Assembly: GCA_050874665.1 (NCBI GenBank)
Contig: JBNMLC010000007.1
Location: forward strand, 1-64,000
Direction of reading: 5' to 3'
Length of the DNA stretch: 64,000 nucleotides
Source of the DNA: RUG11237 sp050874665
GTDB lineage: Bacteria; Bacillota; Clostridia; Lachnospirales; Lachnospiraceae
The notes below the pieces were generated by a model that had not been told where the DNA came from, ran no database searches, and worked only from the letters and a program-made list of their open reading frames with translations. The position numbers were made by a program, and so were the translations under genes. Of the stretch, positions 16,524 to 26,057 are shown piece by piece; position 1 is the first letter of the stretch; the number at the start of each line of letters is the position of its first letter.

Positions 16524-17111
16524 CTATGCAACAAATACATATTCATACATTTTCTCAAAAATCAGATCAATATTTTGCTCCAAAACATCCTGATGCAGCG
16601 AATCCTTTTGTGTCATGCAGATTGCCATCATTCGCAAGAAATTGACAAACACCTTTGCATCGACATCGCTTTTCACTCCCTCCATGATAGATAACAGATA
16701 CTCCGGAGTATCGGAATTTAAATCCTCCTCGATAATCCCTTCCCGATGCATTGCCGGATAGAGATTCTTCATATCCTCTTCCGTAAGATACTGATAGATG
16801 CTGTCTTGGTGGTATATGATCATGCGAAGAAGGGATTTCCCTTCCTCCATGCTCATTTTCTTTCGCCCATTTAACAGCGTGTGGATAGCCTCCATCGATT
16901 TTTCCCGTTCATATTTAATCAGTGCAATTACGAAGTCCTCTTTCGCTGCAAAGAAATTGTAAAACGTGCTCTTTCCGATACCAGCAGCGTGCGTAATTTT
17001 TGCGACAGATGCGTGTGTCAGTCCGTAGGTTTTGATAAGTTCCATGCCCGCTTCAAACATTTTACTTTCTATCTCTCTTTTTTCTTTTTCTGAAAAAACT
17101 CTGATTGGCAT
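16524..17111 (-). CDS. TetR-family regulator of the ABC exporter operon
   Basis: A 195-residue regulator. HTH at residues 8-55: KEKREIESKMFEAGMELIKT, then VAKITHAAGIGKSTFYNFFA with KEDFVIALIKYE. The start MPIRVFSEKEK is chosen because the longer frame would read 53 extra residues through the end of the ABC gene. It is the last gene of the unit ABC-ABC-TetR, 22 nt after the second exporter gene, and probably binds the dyad in the operon promoter at 20739-20752. Confidence 0.88.
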   Translation of the reverse strand: MPIRVFSEKEKREIESKMFEAGMELIKTYGLTHASVAKITHAAGIGKSTFYNFFAAKEDFVIALIKYEREKSMEAIHTLLNGRKKMSMEEGKSLLRMIIYHQDSIYQYLTEEDMKNLYPAMHREGIIEEDLNSDTPEYLLSIMEGVKSDVDAKVFVNFLRMMAICMTQKDSLHQDVLEQNIDLIFEKMYEYVFVA

Positions 17112-17133
17112 TTTGATTCCTCTCGTTTCAACT

Positions 17134-18885
17134 TTATTTAATGCTCCAGCTTCCGGCCCGACTTTGCTCCTGCCACAGATGCGCATACATACCGCCCTGT
17201 TCAAGCAGCCTGTCATGCGTTCCGACTTCCCGCACACGTCCATTATCCAGCACGACAATCTGATCCGCATTCATGATTGATTGCAGTCTATGTGCAACTA
17301 TAATAACTGTTTTCTCATATACAAGCTCACTAATCGCAGACTGAATCAATACTTCATTTTCCGGATCAAGTGATGCTGTTGCCTCATCTAGCAGAACAAT
17401 TGGTGCATCCTTGAGCAGTGCCCTTGCAATTGAGATACGCTGTTTTTCTCCGCCGGAGAGTGTGGAGCCACCTTCTCCCACCATTGTATCATATCCATCC
17501 GGCAAAGACATGATAAATTCATGACAAGATGCTTTTTTTGCTGCCTGTATCACTTCTTCCCGCGTCGCATCTTCCTTCCCCATTTTTATGTTCTGCTCGA
17601 TGGTATCGTGAAACAAATAAACATCCTGAAATACCATACTAATATTGGCCAGCAATTCCTCGGTCGGCATATTCTTTACGGAAACGCTGCCCAGTGTAAT
17701 CTGACCGTCATCTACATCCCAGAAACGTCCAATCAGCTTTGTAATTGTGGACTTTCCGCTTCCTGACGGACCAACCAGTGCTGTAATCGTTTTTTCTGGA
17801 AATGTGAGGGAAACATCTTTTAGCACCATCGTTTCCCCATATCCAAAGCTTACATGAGAAAAGGTAATCGTCTGATCTTTTGGTTGTTCTTTATGTTCTA
17901 AATATTCTTTGAGCGGTTTTTCCTGATAAATTTCCGTAATTCGCTCATTTGCCCGGTTCGTCCGTGCAAAATCCGCAATAAAGAAAAATAAGAGAGAAAC
18001 CGGCTCATAAATGTTGAGTGCCATCACAAGAAATGCAATGTAATAAAACGGTGAAAGTTTTAAATGTACCGTAAGCATTCCTCCCGCCAGCATCGTAATA
18101 GCAATTCCCATATTCAAAACCATTTTACCTGCAGTAGCAATCGGTGCTGCTGATTTTGTTTCGATATGTACTGCCGATGCACGCTGTTTGTCAAAAGCAT
18201 TTTTTAACTTTTCAAATTTCTCGCCTGCCATATTAAATGCCTTTAACGCCTGAATTCCCTCCACATATTCTAAAATACCAGAGGCTGCGTCCTGCTGTGC
18301 GCCCATCAGTTCCAGACCAGACACCGCCATGCGCTTGTAGCTAATCAACGCAAACGGAAGAGTGCATGGGATAGTAATAAACAAAGCAAGTGCCATGCGA
18401 ATGTCAAAAATTGCGAGAAACACAAACGACAGTGCAAGTCTTACAACCGTAATGGCAATCTGCGGTGCAAAGCTGTTTGCCAGATTTTCAATGGTAGAAA
18501 AATCCCGTAAAAGCACAGTCGAAAGTTCACCTGCATCTCTCTGGTTGAAAAATCCAAGCGACAATTTCCGCAGATGCTCCCCGATGTCCATTCTTGCCTT
18601 TTTCATTCCTTCTGCCATACCACAGCAACTCATAATATAACTTTTCATACGTACAAACAGATAGCAGATTGCCTGTATTCCAAGCACCAGCACAATCTTC
18701 CATAAGGCATTTGTATCTAGTGGTACCTTCTCTCCAATCGGCAGGAGCAGAAAATAAATGGCAATAATTACAACGCCATAGGGTATTGTCGCTACGACGC
18801 TGTCCACCATAAACCATAATAGTAGTTTTATATATGCAGCGGTATCGCCAAAAGATAAGATTGAAAACCATTTCTTACTACGCAT
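17134..18885 (-). CDS. ABC transporter permease/ATP-binding protein, second half-transporter
   Basis: A 583-residue type IV ABC half-transporter. Six membrane helices lie in residues 1-315; the nucleotide-binding domain has Walker A VGPSGSGKST, Q-loop FQDVYLFHDTI, signature LSGGEKQR, Walker B IVLLDEATASLDPE and the H-loop IVAHRL. All catalytic residues are intact. It overlaps the preceding ABC gene by 8 nt, and such pairs act as heterodimers. In this family (IrtAB/YbtPQ-like pairs next to TetR in gut clostridia) substrates may be siderophores, peptides or drugs; sequence does not decide. Confidence 0.9.
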   Translation of the reverse strand: MRSKKWFSILSFGDTAAYIKLLLWFMVDSVVATIPYGVVIIAIYFLLLPIGEKVPLDTNALWKIVLVLGIQAICYLFVRMKSYIMSCCGMAEGMKKARMDIGEHLRKLSLGFFNQRDAGELSTVLLRDFSTIENLANSFAPQIAITVVRLALSFVFLAIFDIRMALALFITIPCTLPFALISYKRMAVSGLELMGAQQDAASGILEYVEGIQALKAFNMAGEKFEKLKNAFDKQRASAVHIETKSAAPIATAGKMVLNMGIAITMLAGGMLTVHLKLSPFYYIAFLVMALNIYEPVSLLFFFIADFARTNRANERITEIYQEKPLKEYLEHKEQPKDQTITFSHVSFGYGETMVLKDVSLTFPEKTITALVGPSGSGKSTITKLIGRFWDVDDGQITLGSVSVKNMPTEELLANISMVFQDVYLFHDTIEQNIKMGKEDATREEVIQAAKKASCHEFIMSLPDGYDTMVGEGGSTLSGGEKQRISIARALLKDAPIVLLDEATASLDPENEVLIQSAISELVYEKTVIIVAHRLQSIMNADQIVVLDNGRVREVGTHDRLLEQGGMYAHLWQEQSRAGSWSIK

Positions 18886-20680
18886 GAAGTATTTCCTCCT
18901 TTACTTTCTTAATCGTCCAGTCGTCCCGGCGTTCGTTCGCTTTCACCATATGCTGATATAATGGGCATGTCCGGTATAAAACTTCGTGTGAATCACAGGC
19001 TATGATTTTTCCGTTCTCAAATACCATGATTTTGTCTGCATTTGCAATGGTTCGTATACGGTGCGCGATAATAAATACTGTTTTGTTTTTTGATAACCGT
19101 GCAAATGCCTCCTGTATCCTGCTTTCGTTTTCAGCATCTGCATAAGCGGTCGCCTCATCCATAACAACAATCGGTGCGTCCTTTAAAAACAGACGTGCTA
19201 TCGCAAGCCGCTGTTTCTCTCCACCTGACAGATAAGCATTTTGGGTGCCAAGCACCGTCTGATACCCTTGTGGAAGCTTCATAATCACATCATGTATGCC
19301 CGCATTTTCTGCCGCATTGACCACCTGATCAAAAGATGCTTTTTCGTTTCCCATGCGGATATTATTCTCGACAGTATCTGTAAAAATCATGCTGTCCTGA
19401 AAAACAAATGCGATTTTTTCCATTAGAACGGACTGCGGAATCCGCGTAATATCTATACCACCGATTTTGATACAACCTTCATCTAACGGATAAAAGCGAA
19501 GCAACAACTCCAAAAATGTCGTTTTTCCGCTGCCGGAAGGTCCTACAATTCCACACACCATTCCCTGTTTAGCATGAAACTGAATATCTGACAGCACGTT
19601 ACGTTTTCCATCATAAGAAAAACTGACATGTTCATAGTCCACCGAAAAATGTTTTGGAATTTCACTTCCTTCGGCGGTCAGCTCCGGCTGGTATAAAACA
19701 TGATCAATTCGCCTCACGCTTTCGTTGATTCGGTTCATTCCCACGATAAGATTCATCATATTTTCGAGCGGCTCTTTTAATCCCTGCCCAATCAGAAAGA
19801 ACAAAATCACCGTCAACACCGTCTCCCTATAATCTGCTTCCCTCTGTAAAATTACAATAGATGCCGGCAGTAAAAACAGCATCTGTGCACCAAAAAACAC
19901 ATAATAAAATCCCATAGGTACCGCATTGGCTTTCGCTGTCTTATCCACTGAGTTAACAAAGGCATTGATGTCGTGCCGATAACGTCGAAATGCACCAAGT
20001 GATCGGTTAAACACCTTTATCACCGGGATTCCGTGTATGAACTCAACAATGGTTGCCGTCATTTGCTCCATACGATCTGCCATTTCTTTTTGCAATGCTG
20101 CTTTGTCCTTCTGCTTTAAGCACATGCCAAGCAGCACGACAGAAATCACAATTGGAAGCATAGTCACAAGTGCCAGTCTCCAATCCATGCAAAACAAAAA
20201 AATAATTGTAAACAACGGTGCTGCAATCCCAGCAGCTACATCACTCAGGTTGTGTGCCACGAACACTTCAATTTCCTCTACATCGTCTGTCATAATTTTT
20301 TTGATTGCGCCTTGCGTTGTGCCGTTAAAATAGCCCATAGAAATACGTGACATTTTCTCCATAAGCTGCATGCGGATTTCATACAACAAATCGTATGCTG
20401 CCGTATGAGACAGGCAACTTGAGGCATACGCACATACGCCGTAAAGCACGACTCCCACAAGCGTAATTCCGGTATACCATACGATTGTCTGCATACGAAT
20501 GGTATCCGGTGCATTGTAATGCAGCAGGATTTCTCGTATCACTCCGTATATTGTAAAGAAAAATACAATCCTTGACAGAGCGGAAGCCACCGATAATACA
20601 CAGGCTGCAAGTAATCGTTTCTTTTTGTTTCCGGCAAGCTGCAACAGTCTTGCCAGTCCTTCTTTTCGCTTTTCTTTCAT
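18878..20680 (-). CDS. ABC transporter permease/ATP-binding protein, first half-transporter
   Basis: A 600-residue half-transporter with six membrane helices (residues about 25-310) and a nucleotide-binding domain: Walker A VGPSGSGKTT, LSGGEKQR, IVVMDEATAYADAE and FIIAHRI. The D-loop reads ATAYADAE where partners have ATASLDPE, as often in the first subunit of IrtA-like heterodimers. Start placed at MKEKRKEG because AAAGGAG lies 8-9 nt upstream; an earlier ATG contains the ribosome site. It is the promoter-proximal gene of the operon. Confidence 0.9.
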   Translation of the reverse strand: MKEKRKEGLARLLQLAGNKKKRLLAACVLSVASALSRIVFFFTIYGVIREILLHYNAPDTIRMQTIVWYTGITLVGVVLYGVCAYASSCLSHTAAYDLLYEIRMQLMEKMSRISMGYFNGTTQGAIKKIMTDDVEEIEVFVAHNLSDVAAGIAAPLFTIIFLFCMDWRLALVTMLPIVISVVLLGMCLKQKDKAALQKEMADRMEQMTATIVEFIHGIPVIKVFNRSLGAFRRYRHDINAFVNSVDKTAKANAVPMGFYYVFFGAQMLFLLPASIVILQREADYRETVLTVILFFLIGQGLKEPLENMMNLIVGMNRINESVRRIDHVLYQPELTAEGSEIPKHFSVDYEHVSFSYDGKRNVLSDIQFHAKQGMVCGIVGPSGSGKTTFLELLLRFYPLDEGCIKIGGIDITRIPQSVLMEKIAFVFQDSMIFTDTVENNIRMGNEKASFDQVVNAAENAGIHDVIMKLPQGYQTVLGTQNAYLSGGEKQRLAIARLFLKDAPIVVMDEATAYADAENESRIQEAFARLSKNKTVFIIAHRIRTIANADKIMVFENGKIIACDSHEVLYRTCPLYQHMVKANERRDDWTIKKVKEEILHA

Positions 20681-20729
20681 ATCTGCTTCTCCTTTTCCGA
20701 CCATTTTGTAATTTTCAGTCGCAAAAAGA

Positions 20730-20758
20730 TTATACAGTTAGTTTTAACTAATTGCAAG
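20730..20758 (-). promoter_or_regulatory. Promoter with TetR-type operator for the exporter operon
   Basis: TTGCAA (20753-20758), a 17-nt spacer and TATAAT (20730-20735) form a strong minus-strand promoter. The spacer contains TTAGTTTTAACTAA (20739-20752), arms TTAGTT/AACTAA, where a bound dimer would block RNA polymerase. The TetR protein at the operon end is the obvious candidate. Confidence 0.8.
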
Positions 20759-20869
20759 TTATTTTTAGTTTTCACTCGTTTTTGTATATTTTAAACAAAC
20801 ATAACCTAATACTTACATGTGTATGAGGAACATACTCTAAAGAGATGAATAGAACATACAAATAACACA

Positions 20870-20906
20870 AACCCCAGATGAAACAAGTTGCATCACCCGG
20901 GGTTTT
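20870..20906. terminator. Bidirectional terminator
   Basis: AACCCC-ATG pairs with CAT-GGGGTT; the plus strand continues TTTTTT and the minus strand TTTGTGTT. It ends the coat-gene transcript arriving from the right on the minus strand. Confidence 0.7.
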
Positions 20907-20936
20907 TTCAATCAATCTATTTTTTTGTTAAAAATC

Positions 20937-21197
20937 TTATTTTGCACTCAAAGAGCTAAGTATACTCTTTACATGTGCTACCTCTTCCTCTGTAGCCATA
21001 GCAGCCGGTACATAATACTGTTTGCTTCTGGCAATCTCGTATAGTTCTTCCTGAGACATTTCACACTGATTTCTCATCTGCTTTAATGTCTGTTTTAATG
21101 CCTTGTTTTCACTCTGAGGAATCATTTCTCCAAAACGAACCAGTTCTCCGTTGATACCGGCAAGAGTATCAGCCACCATTGTCTTATCATTCAACAT
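20937..21197 (-). CDS. CotF-type spore coat protein
   Basis: An 86-residue helical protein starting MLNDKTMVADTLAGINGELV with the CotF-family pattern (MCN.ALK.TL..MR..CE..Q..LY..A...YY.PA; here QTLKQMRNQCEMSQEELYEI and SKQYYVPAAMA). It should form a ferritin-like helical bundle and be laid down in the spore coat. It follows a second short coat-like gene by 12 nt, with AGGAGG before its ATG, so both are one operon. Confidence 0.82.
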   Translation of the reverse strand: MLNDKTMVADTLAGINGELVRFGEMIPQSENKALKQTLKQMRNQCEMSQEELYEIARSKQYYVPAAMATEEEVAHVKSILSSLSAK

Positions 21198-21209
21198 ACT
21201 TTCTTCCTC

Positions 21210-21395
21210 CTACTTTAAAAACTGCATCAATTGTTCTTTAGATTCTAATGCTGATTGGGCAGATTTTGTAAAAAACTGGCGCACAGTCTGATCCGTAGCG
21301 TTAGATGCATACTCGCTCATTTTGCAGTGTGTTGTTTCATACCCTGAAATTAAATGTCTTAAATTTTGTAAATCGAGTTCTGAAATATTTGACAT
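21210..21395 (-). CDS. Small coat-associated helical protein (CotF-like partner)
   Basis: A 61-residue protein (MSNISELDLQNLRHLISGYE, then HCKMSEYASNATDQTVRQFF and LESKEQLMQFLK). Short proteins of this type regularly precede a CotF-family gene in clostridia and look like the N-terminal half of a split coat protein. The start was moved to MSNIS because GGAGGTT lies 7 nt upstream; the longer frame would contain the ribosome site. Confidence 0.65.
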   Translation of the reverse strand: MSNISELDLQNLRHLISGYETTHCKMSEYASNATDQTVRQFFTKSAQSALESKEQLMQFLK

Positions 21396-21464
21396 AAAAA
21401 AACCTCCTTCTTTCATACTCTCTTAGTATTACAAAAGAAAAAGGTTTTATTCTATCAATTGGAA

Positions 21465-22907
21465 TTATTTTAGCAGCCACTCATACATCTCTTCGTATTC
21501 TCTTGCTGAACGACTCCACGAAAAATCAGCCGCCATAGCTCTGTCAATCAGTTTGTTCCATTCGCGCTTCTGATTCTGATACACGTTCATTGCATATTCA
21601 ATTACCTTTAGCATTTCGTGTGCGTTATAATTACAAAAACTAAATCCCGTACCTGTACTTTCATATTCATTATATGGCTCTACGGTATCCTTCAATCCTC
21701 CGGTTTCCCGTACAATAGGAATTGTTCCGTAACGCATACTAATTAACTGGCTCAAACCGCATGGTTCAAACAGTGACGGCATCAAAAATGCATCACTTCC
21801 TGCATAAATTTTATGGGCGATTTCCTCCGAATAATATATGTTAGCAGATACCCTTCCCTGATACTTCCACTCATAATGCCTAAACATATTCTCATAACGT
21901 TCTTCCCCGGTTCCTAAAACAACTAACTGTATATGTTTGCTGCAAATTTCGTCCATAACACAGTCAATTAAATCAAAGCCTTTTTGGTCCGTCAATCTGG
22001 ACACAATGCCTATAAGAAATGCCTTATCATCTCTTTCAAGTCCCAGTTCCTCTTGAATTGCCCTTTTATTTTTTATCTTTTCTTTTCTAAAATTTCTCGC
22101 ATTGTATGTTTTATATATATAGGAGTCATTTTCCGGATTAAATTCCTCATAATCAATGCCATTTACAATTCCTCGCAAATCATTGCTTCTGGCACTAAGC
22201 AATCCATGAAGTCCCTCTCCGTATTCTATGGTCTTTATTTCCTCGGCATACGTCTTACTAACAGTTGTTACTGCATCTGCAAACACGATACCTCCCTTTA
22301 GGTAATTTGCATCATGATACGACTCTAACTTGTCCGATGTAAAATAGTAATCCGGCAGTCCAAGTACATCCTTTACTTTTGCAATTTCCCATCTCCCCTG
22401 GAATTTAAGATTATGAATTGTCATAACCGATTTGATTCCCTGATAAAATGGATTCCCACGAAAACATTCTTTTAACATCAGCGGAATTACCCCTGTCTGC
22501 CAATCATGACAGTGTACAATATCCGGGCGGAAATCTATTTCAGGCATTGCCATTAATGCTGCCTTAGAAAAAAATGCAAATTTCTCAATATCTTCATAGA
22601 TATTCCCATATGGCGCAGGTCCTGCGAAATAATATTCATTATCTATCAGATAAAACGTAATTCCATCTACCTTTTTTGTAAAGACCCCGGCATACTGTCT
22701 GCGCCATGATAAATCTACATAAAAATGGGTAAGAAATGTTATCCCTTCTAATTTTTTTTCCGGAATACAAAGATATTTTGGAATCATCACCCTGATATCA
22801 TATGTTTCCTTATCAAAATATTTTGGCAGCGAACCCGCTACGTCCGCAAGTCCTCCGGTTTTTATAAAAGGTGCCGCCTCAGACGCCACAAATAATACTT
22901 TTTTCAT
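21465..22907 (-). CDS. glgA: Glycogen synthase
   Basis: A 480-residue bacterial GT5 enzyme that transfers glucose from ADP-glucose to growing alpha-1,4-glucan. The start MKKVLFVASEAAPFIKTGGLADVAGSLP includes the ADP-glucose-binding KTGGLAD loop; the C-terminal catalytic region has SLFEPCGLSQLISMRYGTIP and ETGGLKDTV. Length matches the family (about 475-485). The longer frame starts 26 codons earlier without support. No glgB, glgC or glgD neighbour is present, so it stands apart from the usual glycogen operon. Confidence 0.95.
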   Translation of the reverse strand: MKKVLFVASEAAPFIKTGGLADVAGSLPKYFDKETYDIRVMIPKYLCIPEKKLEGITFLTHFYVDLSWRRQYAGVFTKKVDGITFYLIDNEYYFAGPAPYGNIYEDIEKFAFFSKAALMAMPEIDFRPDIVHCHDWQTGVIPLMLKECFRGNPFYQGIKSVMTIHNLKFQGRWEIAKVKDVLGLPDYYFTSDKLESYHDANYLKGGIVFADAVTTVSKTYAEEIKTIEYGEGLHGLLSARSNDLRGIVNGIDYEEFNPENDSYIYKTYNARNFRKEKIKNKRAIQEELGLERDDKAFLIGIVSRLTDQKGFDLIDCVMDEICSKHIQLVVLGTGEERYENMFRHYEWKYQGRVSANIYYSEEIAHKIYAGSDAFLMPSLFEPCGLSQLISMRYGTIPIVRETGGLKDTVEPYNEYESTGTGFSFCNYNAHEMLKVIEYAMNVYQNQKREWNKLIDRAMAADFSWSRSAREYEEMYEWLLK

Positions 22908-22991
22908 GCTGCTCCTCCTGCCTCTATCCGTTTTCTCCCAATAATCTTTATTATCATAGCACAGATTTTTGTACAAGAAAAGCATGAATCC

Positions 22992-23786
22992 TTATCTATT
23001 TTTGTATTCCAGTCTTATTTTGTCCGCTATTAATGCAATAAATTCAGAATTTGTCGGCTTTCCTTTTCCTGTATTTATTGTATAACCAAATAATTCATCA
23101 ATCGTATCCATTTTTCCTCTGCTCCAGGCAACTTCAATAGCATGACGAATCGCACGTTCTACACGACTTGATGTGGTCTGATATTTTTTAGCAATGGTTG
23201 GATACAATATCTTTGTAATAGAATTAAGCATGTCCATATCTTCCACCGACATCATAATGGCATCTCTTAAATACTGATATCCCTTAATATGGGCAGGCAC
23301 ACCTATTTCGTGAATGATATTGGTGACATCTGCCTCTAAATTCCGTTCCTTTATCTCACTTGCTCTTTCTAATGGTATGTACTTTTCTGAGGATTTGTGT
23401 AAAGGTTTCTTATCTCTGGTTCTTTTAATCCGATTAATAATAACTTCGTTATCAAATGGTTTCATAATATAATAATTTGCTCCCATTTCAAAAGCATCTT
23501 CTGTAATACTCTCCTGTCCGATAGCTGAAATCATAATAAATGCAGGCTGTTTCTTAATGCTTGCGTCCTTTTTCACTTTATTCATTACACAAAGTCCGTC
23601 CATTTTTGGCATAACAATATCTAATAATACAACATCTGGCTCTTTATTCTTTATTATTCCATAAGCTTCTTCACCATTTCTTGCTTTTCCAACAACATTT
23701 AGTTCATCATCGCTTTTGATAATTTCTTCCAATAAATCCAATAATATTTCATTATCATCTGCTATTGCTACATTTAATTTTTCCAT
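22992..23786 (-). CDS. spo0A: Sporulation master regulator Spo0A
   Basis: 264 residues. Receiver domain residues 4-120 with acidic pocket DDNE and phosphoacceptor Asp in VVLLDIVMPKMDG, conserved Ser/Thr in MISAIGQ and Lys in IMKPFD. The C-terminal effector domain (about 150-264) contains the Spo0A recognition helix SRVERAIRHAIEVAWSRGKM. Phospho-Spo0A binds TGTCGAA boxes to start sporulation and solventogenic switching. It has its own promoter and nearby 0A boxes, suggesting autoregulation. SpoIVB, its common neighbour in clostridia, is not adjacent here. Confidence 0.97.
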   Translation of the reverse strand: MEKLNVAIADDNEILLDLLEEIIKSDDELNVVGKARNGEEAYGIIKNKEPDVVLLDIVMPKMDGLCVMNKVKKDASIKKQPAFIMISAIGQESITEDAFEMGANYYIMKPFDNEVIINRIKRTRDKKPLHKSSEKYIPLERASEIKERNLEADVTNIIHEIGVPAHIKGYQYLRDAIMMSVEDMDMLNSITKILYPTIAKKYQTTSSRVERAIRHAIEVAWSRGKMDTIDELFGYTINTGKGKPTNSEFIALIADKIRLEYKNR

Positions 23787-23874
23787 TATTATCCTCCAAT
23801 CAATTATATGCCCGTTTTTCTGTTGTTATTATAAAAGCATCTTTTATTAGAATCAATGGTTACTTATCGCACAA

Positions 23875-23952
23875 TTCGACATTCCATATTTTTCGTTTTT
23901 TTACTTTCTTTTGCGATAATATATTTATATTATTGTTGTCGAAGTTTGTCAA
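23875..23952 (-). promoter_or_regulatory. spo0A promoter region with two 0A-box-like sites
   Basis: TTGACA (23947-23952), a 17-nt spacer and TATAAA (23924-23929) form a good sigma-A promoter reading into spo0A. TGTCGAA is found at 23937-23943 inside the spacer and, on the opposite strand, at 23875-23881 in the leader. These equal the Spo0A binding core, so phospho-Spo0A may repress or tune its own gene. Confidence 0.72.
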
Positions 23953-23999
23953 AAGTAAATGGAACAGCAGAACTCATATGTCCTGTTGCTCCACTTTTG
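23953..23999 (-). terminator. Terminator after the chemoreceptor gene
   Basis: An imperfect long stem (AAAAGTGGAGCAACAG pairing with CTGCTGTTCCATTTACTTT) directly follows the chemoreceptor stop and abuts the spo0A -35 element. Confidence 0.65.
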
Positions 24000-24003
24000 A
24001 GTT

Positions 24004-26037
24004 TTATTCTACTTTAAATACACGTATTACTTCCTCTAATTCTGCAGCATTTTTCCCAAGTTTATTTGCTGTAGCATTTAATGTTTCCACTGCACCTAAC
24101 TGTTTATTTGACGTATTCGTCAAGTCTGTCATAGTTGCTGCAACTTCCTCAGATGCTGCCGAAATATTCTGAATTGCATATAAGGTATCTTCTTTAACTC
24201 CTTCAATTCCGGAAATACCGGAAATAATACTTTCAAGGTTGTTATTCAAATCTTCTACATGACGATTAATATCATTGAATGCCATTACCGTAGTTTCCAG
24301 AGCTTTTTCCTGTAATTCTACGATTTCCTGTGCATTTTCCACCGTGTTTACCGTAACCTCTGTCTGATTCTGAATATTAGAAATAATTGTATTAATCTCT
24401 GCTGCTGCATCTGTTGTCTGCATTGCCAATTTTCGAATTTCATCTGCAACTACTGCAAATCCCTTTCCTGCTTCTCCTGCCCTTGCAGCTTCAATAGAAG
24501 CATTCAATGAGAGAAGATTGGTCTGATCTGCCACATCATTGATAGTTCCAATAATATTCCCAATTGTATTCGACTGTTGTGAAAGCTGAACGATATTCTC
24601 CATAATATCTTTCATACTTTCTGTGGTATCCTTAACTTTTTCATCTAATTCTTTTACCGTCTTATGTCCACTCATAACGATATTCTTCGTGTTATCGGCA
24701 GTATCTCTGATTTTATCTGCATTATCAGATACCTGATTAATTTTATCTGACAACTCGCTCATTTTCATCAAACACATCTCCGAATCTTCTGATTGTTGTA
24801 CGATACCAATTTCCACTTCTTTAATTGCCTTAGTGATTCCCTGTGTTGCCGTCAATACAATCTCCGAATTTTCCGTCACTTCACTGGCTGCATTAGATAC
24901 TGTTTTACCTGTACCGGCTACCTTGCGAATCAAGTCTTTCATATTGTCTAGCATACCAATAATTCCGGAAATAAGCTTTTTAAATTCATCTTTACGTTTG
25001 GATTGGAAGGATACCGTTAAATCCCCCTCCGATACTTTGCCAAGTACACCGTTAATTCCGGAAATTGCCCGACTGATTCCATAAGCAATCACTGTACCTG
25101 TAATAATTGCTATCATACTTGCAAATATTACAATACCCGTAGTAATATTACGCAAATTATAACTCTGTGCCAAAATCACTTTCTTAGGTATCATGGAACA
25201 TGTCATAGAATTATAACCATCTAACTTAGCATATGTGAACAAATAATCCTTACCATTATATGTAACCATCTGATTTCCCCTTGAGGCTTCGCTAGCCAGA
25301 GCATTCTGATAAAACTCTGTATCCGTAAAACGAAACGCTTCCTCATAGCTGCCAGATACTATTTCTCTTCCGTCATTCGTCACAAAACCTACAACACTTC
25401 CCTCTCCTACCTCGGTTTCATCTAACATTTCAAGAATAAAATCTCGTGAAATATCATAAATAATAAAACCTGATTTTTTGTTTCCGGAATCCATTAAATT
25501 TCTAATCACTGTAATACCATAATCGGATTCAATATCACCCATCTTTTCATCTATAAACGGGTGATAACCCAACCATATTTCCGGATTTCTGCTCTCAATC
25601 AACGCCTGATACTCACTAGATTCCAGAAATGCATCATAACAGCCCGGCATCAAATCACCTTTGCGGAAGGAGTTAATGTTTTCCCCATAATTTCCAATAA
25701 TATATACACCGGAAACCATCTGGTCAAGTACCGCAGCAGAATATACTTCGTTATAACATTCCGTTTGTACTAATGTTTCATTGACACTGTCATCTTTATA
25801 TGCCCCGGAATAGTAATTAGTAATAGATTCTGTGGAATCTAACTGCAAGGATTTAGAGGAAATCGTATGGAATCCAAGTTCAAAGTAATCTGCTACCGTA
25901 GTCATGGTAGAAAGTGCAGAATCCTTATAATTATTCTTAAATCCATTAGCAGATATATTATATGAAATAGTTCCCAAAATAATAATTAATATTACCGGAA
26001 CTAAAAAAGCACCAATTAATTTACTGCGAATTTTCAT
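24004..26037 (-). CDS. Methyl-accepting chemotaxis protein with dCache-like sensor
   Basis: A 677-residue chemoreceptor. Helix 1 is at residues about 8-30, an extracellular domain of about 270 residues follows (dCache-like; segments GFIIYDISRDFILEMLDE and GRNYLFTYAKL-like YNGKDYLFTYAKLDGYNSMT), helix 2 near 305-325, then HAMP and the signalling coiled coil with tip QTNLLSLNASIEAARAGEAG and GKGFAVVADEIRKLAMQT. Start at MKIRSKL after GGAGGA. It lies 20 nt after a sugar-binding lipoprotein gene, with no transport permease, so the two may form a binding-protein-dependent sensor. Confidence 0.92.
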   Translation of the reverse strand: MKIRSKLIGAFLVPVILIIILGTISYNISANGFKNNYKDSALSTMTTVADYFELGFHTISSKSLQLDSTESITNYYSGAYKDDSVNETLVQTECYNEVYSAAVLDQMVSGVYIIGNYGENINSFRKGDLMPGCYDAFLESSEYQALIESRNPEIWLGYHPFIDEKMGDIESDYGITVIRNLMDSGNKKSGFIIYDISRDFILEMLDETEVGEGSVVGFVTNDGREIVSGSYEEAFRFTDTEFYQNALASEASRGNQMVTYNGKDYLFTYAKLDGYNSMTCSMIPKKVILAQSYNLRNITTGIVIFASMIAIITGTVIAYGISRAISGINGVLGKVSEGDLTVSFQSKRKDEFKKLISGIIGMLDNMKDLIRKVAGTGKTVSNAASEVTENSEIVLTATQGITKAIKEVEIGIVQQSEDSEMCLMKMSELSDKINQVSDNADKIRDTADNTKNIVMSGHKTVKELDEKVKDTTESMKDIMENIVQLSQQSNTIGNIIGTINDVADQTNLLSLNASIEAARAGEAGKGFAVVADEIRKLAMQTTDAAAEINTIISNIQNQTEVTVNTVENAQEIVELQEKALETTVMAFNDINRHVEDLNNNLESIISGISGIEGVKEDTLYAIQNISAASEEVAATMTDLTNTSNKQLGAVETLNATANKLGKNAAELEEVIRVFKVE

Positions 26038-26057
26038 ATCACTGTCCTCCTTATTTC

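Noticed and set aside
17112..17270. N-terminal extension of the TetR gene
   Set aside because: The extra codons overlap the end of the ABC gene on the same strand, and the internal start MPIRVFSEK fits the family length.
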